Origin: Synaphobranchus kaupii
Lineage: Eukaryota > Chordata > Actinopteri > Anguilliformes > Synaphobranchidae
Assembly (NCBI GenBank): GCA_029718625.1
Contig: CM056383.1
Coordinates: 71,882,703-71,946,702 of the forward strand
Direction of reading: 5' to 3'
DNA: 64,000 bases
Positions within the stretch are counted from its first letter, which is position 1; each line of letters begins with the position of its first letter. The notes under the pieces were generated by a model. It did no database searches. It worked only from the letters and a program-made list of their open reading frames with translations, and was not told the DNA's origin. Made by a program: the position numbers and the translations under genes. This document shows positions 25,043 to 60,403 of the stretch, piece by piece.

Positions 25043-25253
25043 CAGGGGTGGCCAACCCAGGTTCTGGAGACCCGCAGGGTCTGCTGGTTTTTGTTGTTAC
25101 TCTATTTAATCGATCGATTAAAAGCAGTTATTACACAGTTAACTCACCTCGCCTGGTTTCTTGGGTCTAAAGTGGTTGTTGTGTTTAAGGTGGGAATAAA
25201 ACCCAGCAGATCCTGCGGCTCCCAGACCCCAGGACCAGGGCTGGCCACTCCTG
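25043..25253. mobile_element. hAT-like MITE (CAGGGGTGGCCAAC ends)
   Basis: Begins CAGGGGTGGCCAACCCAGGT and ends CAGGGCTGGCCACTCCTG, with imperfect arms. Flanks GGCTAGAG and CAATAGAG are a weak match for an 8-bp hAT target duplication. Confidence 0.65.
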
Positions 25254-25340
25254 CAATAGAGGCCTTTCCCTGGCATTCAACGGGTTGATATTTTTAATTT
25301 CATATATATGTATTTGTATGGATTTTTCCGTTTTATTGGA

Positions 25341-25905
25341 CAGCACAGTGTAGAGAGACAGGAAGATTGGGGAGGGAGAGAGAGGGAGAGAGAGCACAGT
25401 GTAGAGAGACAGGAAGATTGGGGAGGGAGAGAGAGGGAGAGAGAGCACAGTGTAGAGAGACAGGAAGATTGGGGAGGGAGGGAGAGAGAGCACAGTGTAG
25501 AGAGACAGGAAGATTGGGGAGGGAGAGACAGCACAGTGTAGAGAGACAGGAAGATTGGGGAGGGAGAGACAGCACAGTGTAGAGAGACAGGAAGATTGGG
25601 GAGGGAGAGGGAGGGAGAGACAGCACAGTGTAGAGAGACAGGAAGATTGGGGAGGGAGAGACAGCACAGTGTAGAGAGACAGGAAGATTGGGGAGGGAGA
25701 GAGAGCACAGTGTAGAGAGACAGGAAGATTGGGGAGGGAGAGAGAGGGAGGGAGGGAGAGAGAGCACAGTGTAGAGAGACAGGAAGATTGGGGAGGGAGA
25801 GGGAGGGAGAGACAGCACAGTGTAGAGAGACAGGAAGATTGGGGAGGGAGAGGGAGGGAGAGACAGCACAGTGTAGAGAGACAGGAAGATTGGGGAGGGA
25901 GAGAG
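25341..25905. repeat. Purine-rich minisatellite, about 12 copies
   Basis: The common core CACAGTGTAGAGAGACAGGA then AGATTGGGGAGGGAGAG is followed by a variable number of GAGAG/GGGAG blocks, so unit length varies from about 40 to 66 bp. The long Ser/Leu/Pro-rich open frames on the - strand are artefacts. Confidence 0.92.
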
Positions 25906-27058
25906 ACATGCGACGAAGATCGCACGGTCGTATTTGAACCGCCGGCGTCGCAGCTCGCAATGAGCATGTGGACAGTGCTGTACAGGCTACGCCACCGAGA
26001 CACCGCTAGTTGCATAATTATTGCTCAGGACGTTTTTGTTTGCAGGGTGGTGCAGGTTCAAGTTTTGTGCTTCCACGTTTTCACGGTTTCCTCTGCCATT
26101 GTCATTGCTGTTCAAGTCTAAATACCACAGGAAGCAGCGTGTGATCTCTTCTTCCTCTGATGCATGGCAATTCTGCTGTTTTTGGCACCTAAACCTCACT
26201 GAATTCACTGACGTATTTGGTGAATGAATACAGCTTAAGACGCGTACGTGCCAGTGCGCCAGACAACAACATACCCCAAAAAGCGGAGACGAGGCTTGTC
26301 TATTTGGAAGGGTAAGTAAGTGAATAAGAGCTGCTTTGCCAAGGACGTTCCGTGATCATGCATTAATCATCTACAGTCATTAGCCTTAGGCTACGTCAAA
26401 ATGGTAGGCTGTCCAAGCAAGGCCCAGTTTCCAATCCCCAATATACTCATGTCCTTGAATAGCAGGCTATATGCTTTTTATTGCTATTGCTTAAACATTA
26501 GCTTCAGTGTTACAAAAGGAACAAAAACAGTTTATTACGATGTATGCCCAAACAGCAAAATAAACTAATGGGCCTCCTGTACTGTCAAACATATGCTCGT
26601 ATACGGTAGTCATTTCCAGAATCGGCAGGGCTGTACATTTTGACTGCAAAACCCCTTGCTAATCATTAAATTAATTAAAATTATTTAAGTAGAGTTTTGC
26701 AATTGTAACATTAGAAGAGTATGATGTTACTTAAAGGGAAAACACTTGAGCTTAATAAAAATACAGAAAAAGTAGGACTATGGCATATACATTTTTTTGA
26801 ATCTGATATTTTTGGTTGACAAGTTCTAGACAGCCGAATAGTCCAGAATAAGTTCCAAAATGTTTTATGCTGGTCAACCAGTTTTTTCAAGCTGGTAATG
26901 TAACGTTGGTAGATCAACTAGACCAACTGGTACATCCTGCTGGCTACCAGCATAACCATCTTCACTAATCTATGCTGTTTTATCAGCAGAGTAGCACACT
27001 TTGTAAATATGGCAAGTTTAACTTTATGAACTATTAGCATCTTAATCTGTATTACTGT

Positions 27059-27317
27059 AATGTGGCAGCATTTCGGACGACAGAGAGCCTGGATGAATGG
27101 TCCATTTTTGCAACTTAAAAATACTCGGCTGTACCTTGACCACAGAACTATATAGTTCTGTGATCTTGACACGTGACGTCACGTCGCAAATGTGTTTTCC
27201 CATATGCCTTCTGAAAACGAGGCCAAGAATGCCATTATCTGCACTTAAGTTGCAGGCTAACTACCAACATCCTCCAACTTTCTTAGCCTTTACAGTGAAT
27301 TACTTAACTATTAAACC
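27059..27317. repeat. Duplicated block, upstream copy, about 1.2 kb before RFTN2 exon 1
   Basis: Nearly identical to 29119-29387 in RFTN2 intron 1. It contains the 22-bp perfect palindrome centred on ACAGAACTATATAGTTCTGT (27143-27164) and the 14-bp palindrome ACGTGACGTCACGT (27171-27184), which holds a CRE core TGACGTCA. Both copies end in CTTTACAGTGAATTACTTAAC followed by TATT. The downstream copy has an extra AGAGTGTAGC near its right part. Origin unknown: a transposon pair or a duplicated regulatory block. Confidence 0.85.
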
Positions 27318-28496
27318 AGCTGCAGCTTACCTTTGAACAGGTCGGGGGACAAGAAATAATGTAGGCCTACCTTTTAAACGCTTATCACAGCAACCTTTGA
27401 ACGCAAGACGGACGCAACAGGCATAATTCCATATAAGACAACTCATGTAGGCCGGCTAGTGTTAGTACAATAGAAGATTCCAAACATAAAAAAAATGCTA
27501 AATGTAGCAACAACAAAATAAAAGAAATCACATAACCATTGACAAGAAACATTCAATTTGGTTAACTCTCCAGCCAGGCGTTCAACAGCTTCATAACAAA
27601 TAAACAAGTCCCTTTCCCAACATGACGATAAAAATGAACTTATTAGCCTACTTAATAAATGTCCTGTCCATTTGCAGCGAATAATGGTGAAGCTACCTTA
27701 AATAATCCATCATCTAGTTAGTGCCGAAGGCAGCGTGCTGTTTGCAAAGGAAAAAAAAAACCCTATCCGTTTCCTCTGAGGACTTATTTCCTCTGGAAAT
27801 TTAGAGCGCTGCTGGCTCCTTCAACTTTGGGTGACGAAGGGTATGCTGCCTCCCTCCCCTCTGTTCCAGAGGCAGTTTCCCAACTCCAAGTGAAGAAATG
27901 TGGAACTCCCAAATCGGACTGCCCCCTTTCTCTCTCTCTCAGTTGCCGAGACGGACGTTGCTCGGTGTGTGTGAGGTTTATTTTTAGCAAACGTCTGGGA
28001 AACTACCGTAGGCTACGTGATTTTCCAAGTGCACTTAATATGTGTAACTTAATAGCCTGGCTAGATAGGGGGAAAAAACAAGAAGTTGTCTCTGGATGAA
28101 CGTTTTTATTCGGTTCTTTAAATATAAAGGGGTTTCGACGTGGCATGCCCTAGTATGTTACTAAATCTAACTTTACACAAATAAACTTTACGTAAATGGA
28201 CGTTTTTTTCCAATTGCATAGCTGGGCCGATTTAACGAAGAAGAAGTAGCCTACCATTTCCAGAGCCGGATTTATTTTATCATCATCCAGCGACAAAATA
28301 TAGCCCCTTAATGAAACAGAGGCGGGCGTAATCTTGCAGTAGCGATCTGGGGCTACTCCCTCGGATTATATCGCCTGAATTGAGGATGGAGAGGTTATCC
28401 CGCTAACCCTTCTTCGGGAGAGCGGTGATCTCTGAGCTGCGTGGCGGAGCGGGACTCTCCCGTGTTCGGCCGGTGGGAACTTCTGCTCCAGGTAAA

Positions 28497-52520
<24,024 letters not shown>

Positions 52521-52866
52521 TGTCCGTGGACACGCACACGCACACATCTGACACAGGAACCTCCTCCCTACAGAGAACATAGAATAGACCCAGAACTCGT
52601 GGCACTTTTTTTTCTCCTTTTATAAAGCCATACTTACCCTTGGACAAAAAAGGCAAAGGCCTTCTCCGTTTATATAATACCTGTGTTTGTCAGGAGGACC
52701 CTGCTAATGAATAACCTTGTCACAATGTTCTTATGGCCTAGCAGCGCACTTTGTGAAAGCTCCATGTTTTTAGCTCGGACAGTCTGGGCTTGTGTAGGTA
52801 CATCCATGTTGTACTGTGTACCGTAATCTATATGCTGTACTTTACGGCTCTGAGACACCACTCCTT

Positions 52867-53164
52867 GGGTGCGTCCCAATATTCTTCACTCCTCACCTCC
52901 CTTCCTCCACTCGTCTCCTCCGCTAGTCTCCTACCCGGAAGTATGCAAAACTGCCTGAACGTTTCGAGTACAAGTCGTTGCATGTACAGTATACAATGTG
53001 CCTGACATTGCGGTTTGAGACATGAATTACTTTTTAACCATTACTATGTAATTTAATATGTAATCAGCAACTTTAGATTAAGACTCAAAGATCGGTTTCT
53101 GGGGCAGAGGAGAGGGGTTGGCAGTGAAGGAGAGGATGCATTTTTCGAGTATTGGGACGCACCC
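52867..53164. mobile_element. MITE in the RFTN2 3' UTR (GGGTGCGTCCCAATA ends)
   Basis: The left end GGGTGCGTCCCAATATTCTT and the right end CGAGTATTGGGACGCACCC are inverted; arms continue weakly (CTCCTCACCTCC / GGAGAGG). About 298 bp. If the signal at 54346 is used, this lies in the RFTN2 mRNA. Confidence 0.8.
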
Positions 53165-54345
53165 CTATAGTTCAGACTCAGCTCTAGCATCATCTTACAG
53201 GCCGTCTCTGACGCATGGTGCTCAGGCACTCTGATTGGTTAGTGCTGTGACCTCTAAAGAGTGTCATGGTACAGGAAGTGAACAGTATACATCTGTGTGG
53301 TGGGGTGGGGTGGGGTGGGTTTAAGAGTTAGGGCAGGAAGGTTAGGGCTTCGAGGAGATACGGGTGTGACCAGGAAAGCAAAATACACTCACTCACCTTT
53401 CATAACCACAACGGTAACCCTCAATGTTTTTATTTTTTACACCTTGTATTTGTTTTGTGGTTTGATTTTTGTGTTTCCACAGCCTGCTTCAGAATGGCCA
53501 GTTTCTTAGATTTTCTCATCCTGACACCAGTGCTTGAGGGACTTTTTAAAAATGCAAACAGTACATCTGCTCCAACAAGCACCTTTTCACTCCTATAAAC
53601 ACACTTCAGAAAGAGGTACTCTTGTGCCAACTTGTAGATTAAACAAGCGTAACCCTCACGTAACACACTTACTTTTTTATGGAAGTTTATATTAAACAGA
53701 GGTTAAAAAAAAGGTTCTTATGTTTGTAAGCACGTTTATAAGTCTATGGTATCCTATAGGGATGACAAATACCCACAATGCACAGCAGGTGGAATCATTC
53801 CATGCATTTATAACTGGACAACTCACAGAACAATTTTTCCAGCTAATCTCCAGAATTGAATAAAAATTATACTTACACCTCATTTCTGACTTCATTGGAA
53901 AAATCTATTCTGTGGCATCTACACTTTGTTTTCTGTTGTATTTTGACTGTTTTGCTGACAAACTGAGTATATGGGGAGGAGGATGAGATTGCTGTGCAAT
54001 GGTTGTCCTCTACACAACAGGTTTTTGGGCAGCGGATGTCAATTGTACAGGACCTTTCTGTTAATAAATTCACTATTTTTAAAGGGAAATTTTAAAAATT
54101 CAAAACCAACTTAGAAAATATTTCTAAATTTTTACAAATTGCTGCAAAGTTGAAGCTTTTGCCCTTTTTCGCATATCATAGTTATAAACCAAGTGTATTG
54201 TAGAGGTTTCTTTATATACCATAAACGGGAGTAATTGAAAAGTTTTAAATGGCCTAACAATTCAGTATTAACCTGATGCAGTATTGTAACATTTTGGAGT
54301 ATTGTTGCAAGTGTGCTTTTTGTTGGTGTTAATATCTCATTTTTA

Positions 54346-54351
54346 AATAAA
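54346..54351 (+). terminator. Candidate RFTN2 polyadenylation signal AATAAA
   Basis: AATAAA in CATTTTTAAATAAAGTTTCT about 1.8 kb after the RFTN2 stop, followed by a T-rich stretch. It is the best-placed signal I found on the + strand. Confidence 0.45.
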
Positions 54352-54537
54352 GTTTCTTCCCATTCAGCTTTTGCCTGCTGTCTTTCAGTTAATCATGTAC
54401 AGAATTAAAACATCACAGAAATACCCAGGAACACCTGCAAATGTTCCGTAATCAAGTCACCTTGGTGAATATGCTTCATAGAGACAGACGGTGAAGCGTG
54501 ACGGAATAACCAGGACGCGCCGCTGGATAACATTCAT

Positions 54538-54543
54538 TTTAAT
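54538..54543 (-). terminator. Candidate MOB4 polyadenylation signal ATTAAA (- strand)
   Basis: The + strand TTTAAT reads ATTAAA on the MOB4 strand, about 630 bp after the MOB4 stop. It is a weaker variant signal; longer 3' UTRs cannot be excluded. Confidence 0.3.
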
Positions 54544-54890
54544 AAACAGATACAATGAAAATAACAACAAACGTTAGTTCATTTTTTTAAAAATAAAATA
54601 AAATGAAAATATAAAAGTGGGACAGACAGGCGTGGTCAGGCAGCTCCTCCCACACAATAACGTCACTGCAGAGATGAGAGCAAGAGAAACGGCTGGAACA
54701 GAAACCAGAAGCCCAAAGTGAATGAACCAGGCAACAGAGGGCATGATTTGTATATATATTTAGGGGACCACATATGTGTGTGTTAATATCTGTGTGCGTG
54801 TGTGTGTGCCCCCTGGCCAACACTGAAGGTTCCCGCAGCGTTTCTCTAACGTTACGAGTGCTTCCTGCTCTTGCAGGACATGCTGTTGTG

Positions 54891-55091
54891 CAGGGCTCCT
54901 CGGTCTTATCCAATAAGGGCCGGTTGTGGGTGCGGCCTTTTCAACCAAGCAGTAACACACCTGAGTCTACTAATCAACCACTGGAGTCTTTGCTAAGAAC
55001 CGTGATTAGTAGAATCAGGTGTGTAACTGCTTGGTTGGAACAAAAGCCCGCACCCACACCGGCCCTTACTGGATCAAACTGAGGAGCCCTG
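54891..55091. mobile_element. hAT-like palindromic MITE (CAGGGCTCCTC ends)
   Basis: The left end CAGGGCTCCTCGGTCTTATC and the right end GGATCAAACTGAGGAGCCCTG are inverted relatives, with inner arms AAGGGCCGGTTGTGGGTGCG / CGCACCCACACCGGCCCTTA. The 8-bp flanks CTGTTGTG and CTGTAGTG match 7/8 as a target duplication. It lies in the MOB4 3' UTR region. Confidence 0.88.
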
Positions 55092-55172
55092 CTGTAGTGT
55101 GTGCTGGGTGAGTAGAGGGCGGGGCCTCCGGTCAGTAGTGGGCGGGGCCTGGGGTGAGTAGAGGGTAGGGCC

Positions 55173-58100
55173 TCAGGCCTCGCTCTCTCCTGGCGGTGCA
55201 TTCTGAACCTCCTCCTCCAGGATGGGCACAATAAGGTTGTCCTTGGACATCAGATTGTACTTCATCACAAAACGTGTGAACCGGTGACACAGGAAGGTCT
55301 CGTTCTGTACAGGAAGAGAGGGAAAAGAGGGAGGTAGAGAGGCTAAGTGTTTCGCTCAAGGGTACAAAAGCAATGCACATCCTGGACATCAGAGGTCCGG
55401 CTCCTGAACCGTTACACTACCTATGAGCACCATTAAAAGACCGGATCTGCTGACAGCGGTTACATCAAACATTCCCCTCACAAGCTCCACTTCTTGGCGC
55501 TCTGTAAAGCTTGTTTGTACTCTAGTATTTGATTGGCTATGACCGCTTGACCGCTTCCCCATGCGCTACCAGGGGACCAGCTTCCCCCAGTATCGGTGAC
55601 TCACCTCATACTTGTCAAATATTTGGCGGTGGTGGAAGTACGCGTGGGAGAATATCCTGTAAATACGTCGGCATACCGAGCCCAGTTTGGCTACAGACGA
55701 CTCCTTAATGCTCACTCTGCAGAGGGAAGAGGATTCACAGCTCACAAAAGGGAACGTACCCCAAATGTAGCATCAACAAGTGACTGTGGAAGTGGAACAG
55801 GATGGCCTGGAGCTACACGGCAGGCGTAGATTAGAGACGGCACAAGGGCCGACTCACCGGCTAGGGAAATACTTGTTGCTGTTGAGGAGACAGGCGGCTC
55901 CGTCCAGCGTGTGCCGGGTGTAGTCGATGGCCGGACACTGCAAGCACAGCGCACAGCAGCAGTGAGTCACAGAAGAGAGACTCTGCAGGAGGCTAATTCC
56001 AGGACCGCTCTGACAGAAGCAGAGGATTCTGGGATAGAGGGGGGCAGGCTGCAGGTACTCACCTCTTTGGGAGTCTTGTGAGCGGCACACAGGAAGATCC
56101 ACTGTTCCGTGGCTGTCATCTGGGTGCACGTCTCCGGGTGACATTCGCTCTGTGGACCCATCACTCTTATCAGACACTAAAAAAACGGCGTCTAACATTT
56201 TGATGCGCATGCATGTTGAGTAAATGTCTATTGAAATCATGCTCAAGGTATTTCCAAAAACTACTATTTTTGGACAATAACCCCAACAACACTCATCACA
56301 GTAACACGGTGCATATGAAGACGACAACAGCGGGAGAATGTCAGTACCCGTCCAAACAGCCAGGCAGATACGCCAGAGCAGCCAATCTCCCATAATAATC
56401 AACAAATAACACATATCCATTAGAGCAATATTCAAGCAGTCAGGTTTACGGAGTGCAAACAGACAACAGGGAGGTGGTCATATCGGACAGACTGTGTTAT
56501 TAACCCCTTCCTTACCTGCAGTTTCACTGCAAGTCCGTTCAGCTCCAGGCAGAACTGTCTGTACCAGGGAAGAAGAGGAAGATGAGGATGGGTGAGGGAA
56601 GGACCAATGGCATGTCAAAGTTACCTCTATTATTGTTTTTAATCGCTTGTCTTTCTCTGTATACACTTTGATCTGCCAAATGTTATATGAAAGGTGCTGT
56701 GTAAATAAAGTTTTATTGATTGATTGATTGATTGATGCGATTTCCAAAGAATGACACATGCTTCCAAGTACTGAATTGGCTAATTGTGCACGCGTAAGGG
56801 TGAAAATATGGGGGTACCTGAGGTGCTCGTACTTCCACACCCCCTCATCCTGTCCTTCGGGGGGCTCCAGGATCTTGTCAATGTTGGAACAGTCTGAGCG
56901 AATGTTCTGCTGGATGTACTGGGTAGAAAAACCACAGTTTTAAAATATATATATATGGTTAAAATATATATACTGTACTGATTACAGCAGAAGCATTGAC
57001 CTTCAAACAACAGTGAATGCCCAGAGTCATTAGTTCGTCATCTTTACCATCTTGACAATGTACATTTGATTTTTATCTCACCGAACTTAGTGGAAAAGCA
57101 AATGGCGTGTAACAAATGTAAGGGAGGCATTTTAAACTGCCTTTAAACCCAGTTGCCACTCATTGGTCAAAAAAAACCCTGTTGCAAACACACCTGTTGT
57201 ACAGCCAGTGTGCTGTCCATCTCCTCGAAGGATTCATCTGGCCAGTTGTAGAAGTCCTGCAGAAGAACGAACGAGACATTTGTGCAGAGTAGAGTCAAAC
57301 AGGATATTTATCATAACCACCTATAATCTATGGCATAGTCAGCCCACGCCGAGGAGAATAGCCAGAGAATACCCAACAGGGTTCCCTTCGGTCGCAATGA
57401 CATCAGTTGCTGCTTCAGTTGTCATGAAGAAGACAGCTGGCTCCTGGCTGGTCAGCGCGAGCTTAATAAGGTTACTCAGTTGAAGACTAATAGCTATGTC
57501 CAACTATATAACTACATCATGTCCTTAAAATACAAAGATCAACGCCCCTTTCATTATATCACATACGTTTTAAACAACTTACTCTTTCACTAACGTTACA
57601 CTCAAGTCAGCGGGGAAAATGCGCAAAATTATTAAATTTAGACTTGATTCATAGCATTGGCGCTGTCATTAGAAGCCACAGGGAATGGGACTCATTGACA
57701 CTATGAGATAATCACTTCACTTAATAACCAGTGTGTGTGTGTGTGTGTGTATATATACATATATATGTACATATGTTTACAAAATGAGATTGGAAATTAA
57801 CGCTAGTGATCACAATTTGATTATGTGTAACGTTACAAAGCTAACGTTAGGTTAACAAACAAAAGGTTCTTGCTTAGAAGAATCATCGAAAAACTAATGT
57901 GGGCGTTATTAAAGAACATAGCCTGCTATTTGACTACAATTACATTCAAAATTTTAAATCAATAAAACAACACTAGATAAGCAAAAAGGTAAATAGTAAG
58001 CTAGTTCAATAGTGTTGTACCAATGGATAATAACGAGGTAGCAAGCTTAGTCACTAGTGTAGCGTTAAAAGACTTGGCACTAGGTTAAGGTACTAGCTCG

Positions 58101-58660
58101 AAAGCTGAGCAATCTTCCCCACCAAAATGAAATAGCTAACAGTAGTGTAACTAACATACTCTAGCTAGTTAGTAGTACCTACCGACCAGATTATGTTGGC
58201 TAGGTAACGTTAACGTTACATACCGAATTATCTTTAATTAGCCATCTCAAGGTCTTGATTTCAGGTTTGTGCTACTGTGCTATGCTAGCTAGCTAGCAAA
58301 ACTTCCTTAGCAAATGAATAACTCGTTTTGCTACGAGTAGCTAGTTGAGCTAGCTGGCGAAATGAGCAGCTCTTACCAACATTACCAGCAAGCAACACTA
58401 CGAGACTCGGCTAGGCCCGATCCTCACTGCCTCGGCTGATGAGTTAGCTAGGCTAGCTACATTTGCAGTCGCCCTCTCTTGTTCCTGCACCGACTCTAAA
58501 GGCCAGACCGATAGACATTCCCCCGCTTTATTCGGGTACATTTGGTCAACGGGGGTCTCATGGCCCCATCCCACCACATCCCAAGGCTAATTTGCCTTAC
58601 CTGGGCCTTAGTTCCTGGCCGATTCCTCCTCAGAACTGCAGTACCCTCCGCCATGACCAT
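55173..58660 (-). CDS. MOB4: MOB4 (phocein, MOB kinase activator-like 4), 8 exons, complete
   Basis: Subunit of the STRIPAK phosphatase-kinase complex, cytoplasmic and membrane associated. Coding exons in transcript order (+ coordinates): 58601-58660, 57194-57256, 56818-56918, 56516-56558, 56063-56149, 55858-55937, 55605-55716, 55173-55304 (stop TGA at 55173-55175). Joined length is 678 nt, 225 residues, the same as human. All introns are GT/AG and in frame. It starts [20 protein letters not shown], then [20 protein letters not shown]. The Mob/phocein zinc site is intact: Cys92 and Cys97 in [10 protein letters not shown], His169 and His174 in FSHAYFHH. The [20 protein letters not shown] core and the end [10 protein letters not shown]...GESEA match the human protein as I recall it. 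There are two in-frame ATGs at the start (Met1 and Met3). In human, HSPE1 lies just upstream of MOB4; it is not seen here. The strand converges on RFTN2. Confidence 0.96.
56650..56738 (+). mobile_element. Retroposon 3' tail in a MOB4 intron (L2/CR1-like)
   Basis: ATATGAAAGGTGCTGTGTAA then ATAAAGTTTTATTGATTGAT, with a short (TTGA)n end, as in fish LINE tails. It runs opposite to MOB4. Confidence 0.6.
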
Positions 58661-59500
58661 CTCGCCAGGATCCCGGATACAACCGACGCATTGTTGCAGT
58701 GTCGCATCACGCCACCAGAGGGGCTGTAGAGCAGTACTACTTGCAATGTAGGTCGTGTAACGTTCGGTTATTTTTTAAAGTAGCCTACTTCTTAGATTTT
58801 TCATTATTAAATGCAAATGGACTAGTTAACCCCAGTTTGAAGTATTTTCTTTAAAAATATATATTGTGCATCACCCCAAAAACATCTACAAAACAATATC
58901 TCTGAAAATGTAAAACGCCCTCTTGTATATTCTTATTTTTTTATTTTTATGACTTGCCTCGTTCTCCTATTAGAATAGTTAGTGAATTTCAGATAATTAT
59001 GCAATAAAAATATAATAATTAAATAAAACGTAAGATGGGGGAGCCTACAGTCTCAGTATCATATCTATATATAGTACAGTTAACCAATCATATTTGTACA
59101 AAGGTTGTTCAATTGTAAAAATGTATTTCCATTATAGCTACAATGCACATGGCTTACAGTGTTCAAAAGGGATATGTGCATTAAGACGAAATAATAGCAG
59201 ACTATAGTCGGGTGTCACTGTGTGACCGAGTAAAAACGATCAGCATATACATATGGGTTAAAGTTACTCATATAATACAGTAATATTTGGTAAATAAACA
59301 ATGGACATTTACACCGAGCCAGTAAGCAGATGATTAATATTGAAATGTAAACATTAAACCAAAAATTTCAATGCCGAAACAATAGCCTACATTGTATTCA
59401 TACTCTAAAGGGTTAAATTAACCTTAAAATGTGACGTCACATTTGTGTAATAAAATTACCCATAGTGCACTCGTATGCGTAGCCTGCATATTCAATATTT
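58661..59500. other. Region between the MOB4 start and the U5 cluster
   Basis: The first 100-200 bp should contain the MOB4 promoter and 5' UTR (- strand); I see no TATA box. The remainder is AT-rich, with no gene recognised. HSPE1/HSPD1, neighbours of MOB4 in human, are not seen. Confidence 0.5.
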
Positions 59501-59613
59501 CGGTTCATATTTATACTTAAGATAGCCATTGTAATTCAAATCCGCACAAGACACTGTATTTAGAACAGTAGTCTGGCGAGTACTACGATTCTTTTATTTC
59601 GGATGTGTATTCA

Positions 59614-59634
59614 ACCCGTAAATGTGTGAAGTGG
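59614..59634 (+). promoter_or_regulatory. PSE-like element of U5 copy 1
   Basis: ACCCGTAAATGTGTGAAGTG at about -62 to -43 of the U5 start. The same block, at the same spacing, precedes copies 2 and 3 (ACCGTCAATGTGTGAAGTGG), which is where the proximal sequence element of vertebrate snRNA genes lies. Confidence 0.6.
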
Positions 59635-59675
59635 TGCGTTTGATCCGGCCCCTACCGATTCTCTAGATCGTCAGT

Positions 59676-59793
59676 ACACTCTGGTTTCTCTTCAGATCGT
59701 ATAAATCTTTCGCCTTTTACTAAAGATTTCCGTGGAGAGGAACATTTATGAGTATCAACTAATTTTTTGCTAGCCCTGCCTTACGGCGGGGCT
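59676..59793 (+). ncRNA. RNU5: U5 spliceosomal snRNA, copy 1
   Basis: 118 nt. It starts ACACTCTGGTTTCTCTTCAG. The invariant loop 1, CGCCTTTTACTAAAG, sits between pairing arms (AAATCTTT / AAAGATTT). Then come TTCCGTGGAGAGGAACA, the Sm site AATTTTTTG, and a 9-bp 3' stem (AGCCCTGCC-TTAC-GGCGGGGCT). U5 loop 1 contacts exon ends during splicing. The downstream 3' box is degenerate (GGTTAAAAAAAAACGAC). Ends are set by comparison with human U5 (116 nt). Confidence 0.93.
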
Positions 59794-60403
59794 TCCCATA
59801 CTGGTTAAAAAAAAACGACACATTTATGCATGTTTATAAGCATATGAACTATTACGTTCTATACCCCGTTTCTTTAGGTGATAAATACGTATGTCCATTA
59901 GCTACGTCAGACTGCATCAGTACGGACGAAAACTTGCCTGGTCTTATAGCCGCGAAATGAAGGAGATTAATAAATGTACCAAGTGCAGGCTACACGAGAC
60001 TGGCGCCCATATTCCTCTGTTGAAGCGTATTTATTTATTGGTGTTTAATAAATGTAAAGTGTTACATGTTTACTTCTTAAACATGGTTAAATGTATGATG
60101 GTTATACCGGTGCATTTGTTATTTTGTCAATAGTCCACAAAACGTTTAAATCAATGGCAAGCATAACGTCGACGTAAAAACATGCAATAGGTCTAGACTC
60201 TAGAGAATTGAATCAAACAGGAGAAGAGAAGCCGGACATGCTAAGAGTAGGCTAGCCTAGGCTATATCGTAATCTCAATATAAAACCACACAACACAGTT
60301 CCGTTAGATAACAGATTAATTTGAAGGGATTCAAATAAAATTTAAAAACAAGCATTAATCGCCTGGCTCAGGTAACCATATTGGGTTTATGTTTATACTT
60401 AAC

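Larger units (their letters stand above)
16234..28496. other. BOLL 3' flank and BOLL-RFTN2 intergenic region, no further gene recognised
   Basis: This 12.3 kb holds the BOLL 3' UTR (end not defined; the first AATAAA I noticed downstream is at 19759-19764), minisatellites, microsatellites and MITEs listed separately. No conserved coding exon is visible. In particular there is no long open frame that could be the single-exon MARS2 gene, which lies between RFTN2 and BOLL in human. Short open frames here are low complexity or lack motifs. Confidence 0.6.
52521..55172. other. RFTN2-MOB4 convergent intergenic region (both 3' UTRs)
   Basis: No coding exon. It contains two MITEs and candidate polyadenylation signals for both genes, listed separately. 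The two candidate 3' ends are about 190 bp apart, so the untranslated regions may nearly touch or overlap. Confidence 0.6.

Noticed and set aside
25185..26015. Ser/Leu/Pro-rich open frames on the - strand
   Set aside because: Purine-rich minisatellite read in three frames; no conserved domain.
58463..58751. Open frames on the + strand over MOB4 exon 1
   Set aside because: Antisense shadows of the MOB4 first exon and promoter.
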